From positions 2,046,001-2,110,000 of the forward strand of contig CAWATZ010000003.1 of NCBI GenBank assembly GCA_963784995.1: a DNA stretch of 64,000 nt, read 5' to 3'. The notes beneath the pieces were generated by a model that was not told where the DNA came from, made no database searches, and worked only from the letters and a program-made list of their open reading frames with translations. The position numbers and the translations under genes were made by a program. The number at the start of each line of letters is the position of its first letter. Position 1 is the first letter of the stretch. This document shows, piece by piece, positions 63,365 through 64,000 of this stretch. Source of the DNA: CAWATZ01 sp963784995. Its GTDB lineage: Bacteria; Planctomycetota; Planctomycetia; Gemmatales; Gemmataceae.

Positions 63365-64000
63365 TCACGGGCCGCTGAAGAGATCGTCAAAGGCAGTCGT
63401 GGCCTTGTTGCCTTTCACGTTCGTGGCCAGGAGAATCAAGGTGCTGTTGGAGCCGTAGATCCCACCGCCCTCGCCCTGCACAGTGCCTTTCGCCTTGTTG
63501 CCGTTGACCACGGAATTCTCGACGTCCACCGTACTATTGAGGGCATAGATCCCGCCGCCATAGGCATTCGTGCCGTTCGCGTGGTTGGCGTTGACCGTGC
63601 AGTTGGTCAGCGACAGGACTGCTGTTTTCACAGTCGATCCCGCCGCCCAGGGCGGTAGCCGAGGAGTTGACCTGGTTGCTGTTGATGACGGAATCGGTGA
63701 TCGTCGCGCTGCCGCCGGTCGTGCTGATGCCGCCCCCCGCGGACGTCGCCTGGTTGTTGACGATGTTGCTGGTGGAGACGTTCAGCGTGCCGTTGTTGTA
63801 AATGCCGCCGCCGTCGACGGCGGAGTTGCCGCTGACGGTGCAGTTGGTCAGCGTGGTCGTGCCGCCGTACCTGATGCCACGCCGCCGCCGCTCAGGCCGG
63901 AGGAGTTGCCGCTGACGGTGCAGTTGGTCAGCGTGGTCGTGTCGCCGTAGTTGGCCAGGCCGCCGCCGTTGAAGCCGGCGGAGTTGCCGCTGATGGTGCA
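63365..64000 (-). pseudogene. Beta-helix/autotransporter-type repeat protein, frameshifted, 5' end outside window
   Basis: Going leftward from 64000, the minus strand encodes repeated units of the form GGxTxLTNCTVSGNSA..GGGIYN, typical of right-handed beta-helix surface proteins with Pmp-like repeats. Near 63882 the frame slips by one base, and near 63628 again, after which the last 80 codons (LTNCTVNANHANG, GEGGGIYGSN) run to the stop. Such proteins are exported or surface-attached in planctomycetes. The repeated DNA makes indels, or assembly errors, likely here. Confidence 0.75.

Overview
The window reads as a high-GC chromosome segment of a planctomycete, most likely in or near the Gemmataceae. 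The evidence is lineage-typical families: two DUF1559 proteins with type IV pilin-like N-termini, a BBP7 beta-barrel protein, two proteins with the TIGR02996 repeat-companion domain, a cytoplasmic 'SETDW...FACACCR' family, PQQ-propeller proteins, and a giant exported protein with an 'RPSVEVLEDRLAP' N-terminal motif. No rRNA, CRISPR array, transposase or prophage is visible.

Layout. 1-5 kb: minus-strand housekeeping and hypothetical genes (SWIM zinc-finger protein, Der GTPase, a PQQ-propeller membrane protein). 5-7 kb: a prpB-prpC pair whose junction is split by a palindromic insertion flanked by a 27-bp direct repeat. 7-10 kb: an antitoxin with a nonsense-mutated toxin, then a SWIM-SNF2 helicase. 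10-19.6 kb: hybrid histidine kinase, EF-hand and HEAT-repeat secreted proteins, ceramidase-like enzyme, DUF72, DUF817. 19.7-26 kb: a complete Suf iron-sulfur operon (rrf2-sufB-sufC-sufD-sufS-sufU-sufT) with a consensus-like promoter and a dyad over its -35 box. 26-36 kb: accessory genes, including a TIGR02996 protein ending in an RNA polymerase alpha-CTD-like domain, a frameshifted ABC-F ATPase, Vsr, an M41-like protease, a frameshifted YaiI and a dienelactone hydrolase. 36-47 kb: a second hybrid kinase, a broken glycosidase gene, and a lipid locus (CDP-diglyceride synthase, acyltransferase, 2-TM protein, hydrolase-methyltransferase fusion, PAP2-dual-specificity phosphatase) resembling E. coli ynbBCD. 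47-54 kb: an ECF sigma remnant, the giant exported protein and BBP7. 54-64 kb: gltX, glnS, an LRR-SUMF1 fusion, DUF4132 with a duplicated tail fragment, and a frameshifted beta-helix protein.

Two features stand out. (1) At 53827-54145 a minus-strand tRNA-Lys(UUU) gene is interrupted between anticodon positions 34 and 35 by a 246-nt sequence with group I intron pairings (P3, P7, P8 and P9 can all be drawn). (2) The window is full of dispersed palindromic elements of several families. Several lie inside reading frames without breaking them, one carries a direct duplication of its flank, and one is nested in another. Single-base frameshifts are also frequent; they may be real gene decay or assembly indels, and the sequence alone cannot decide.
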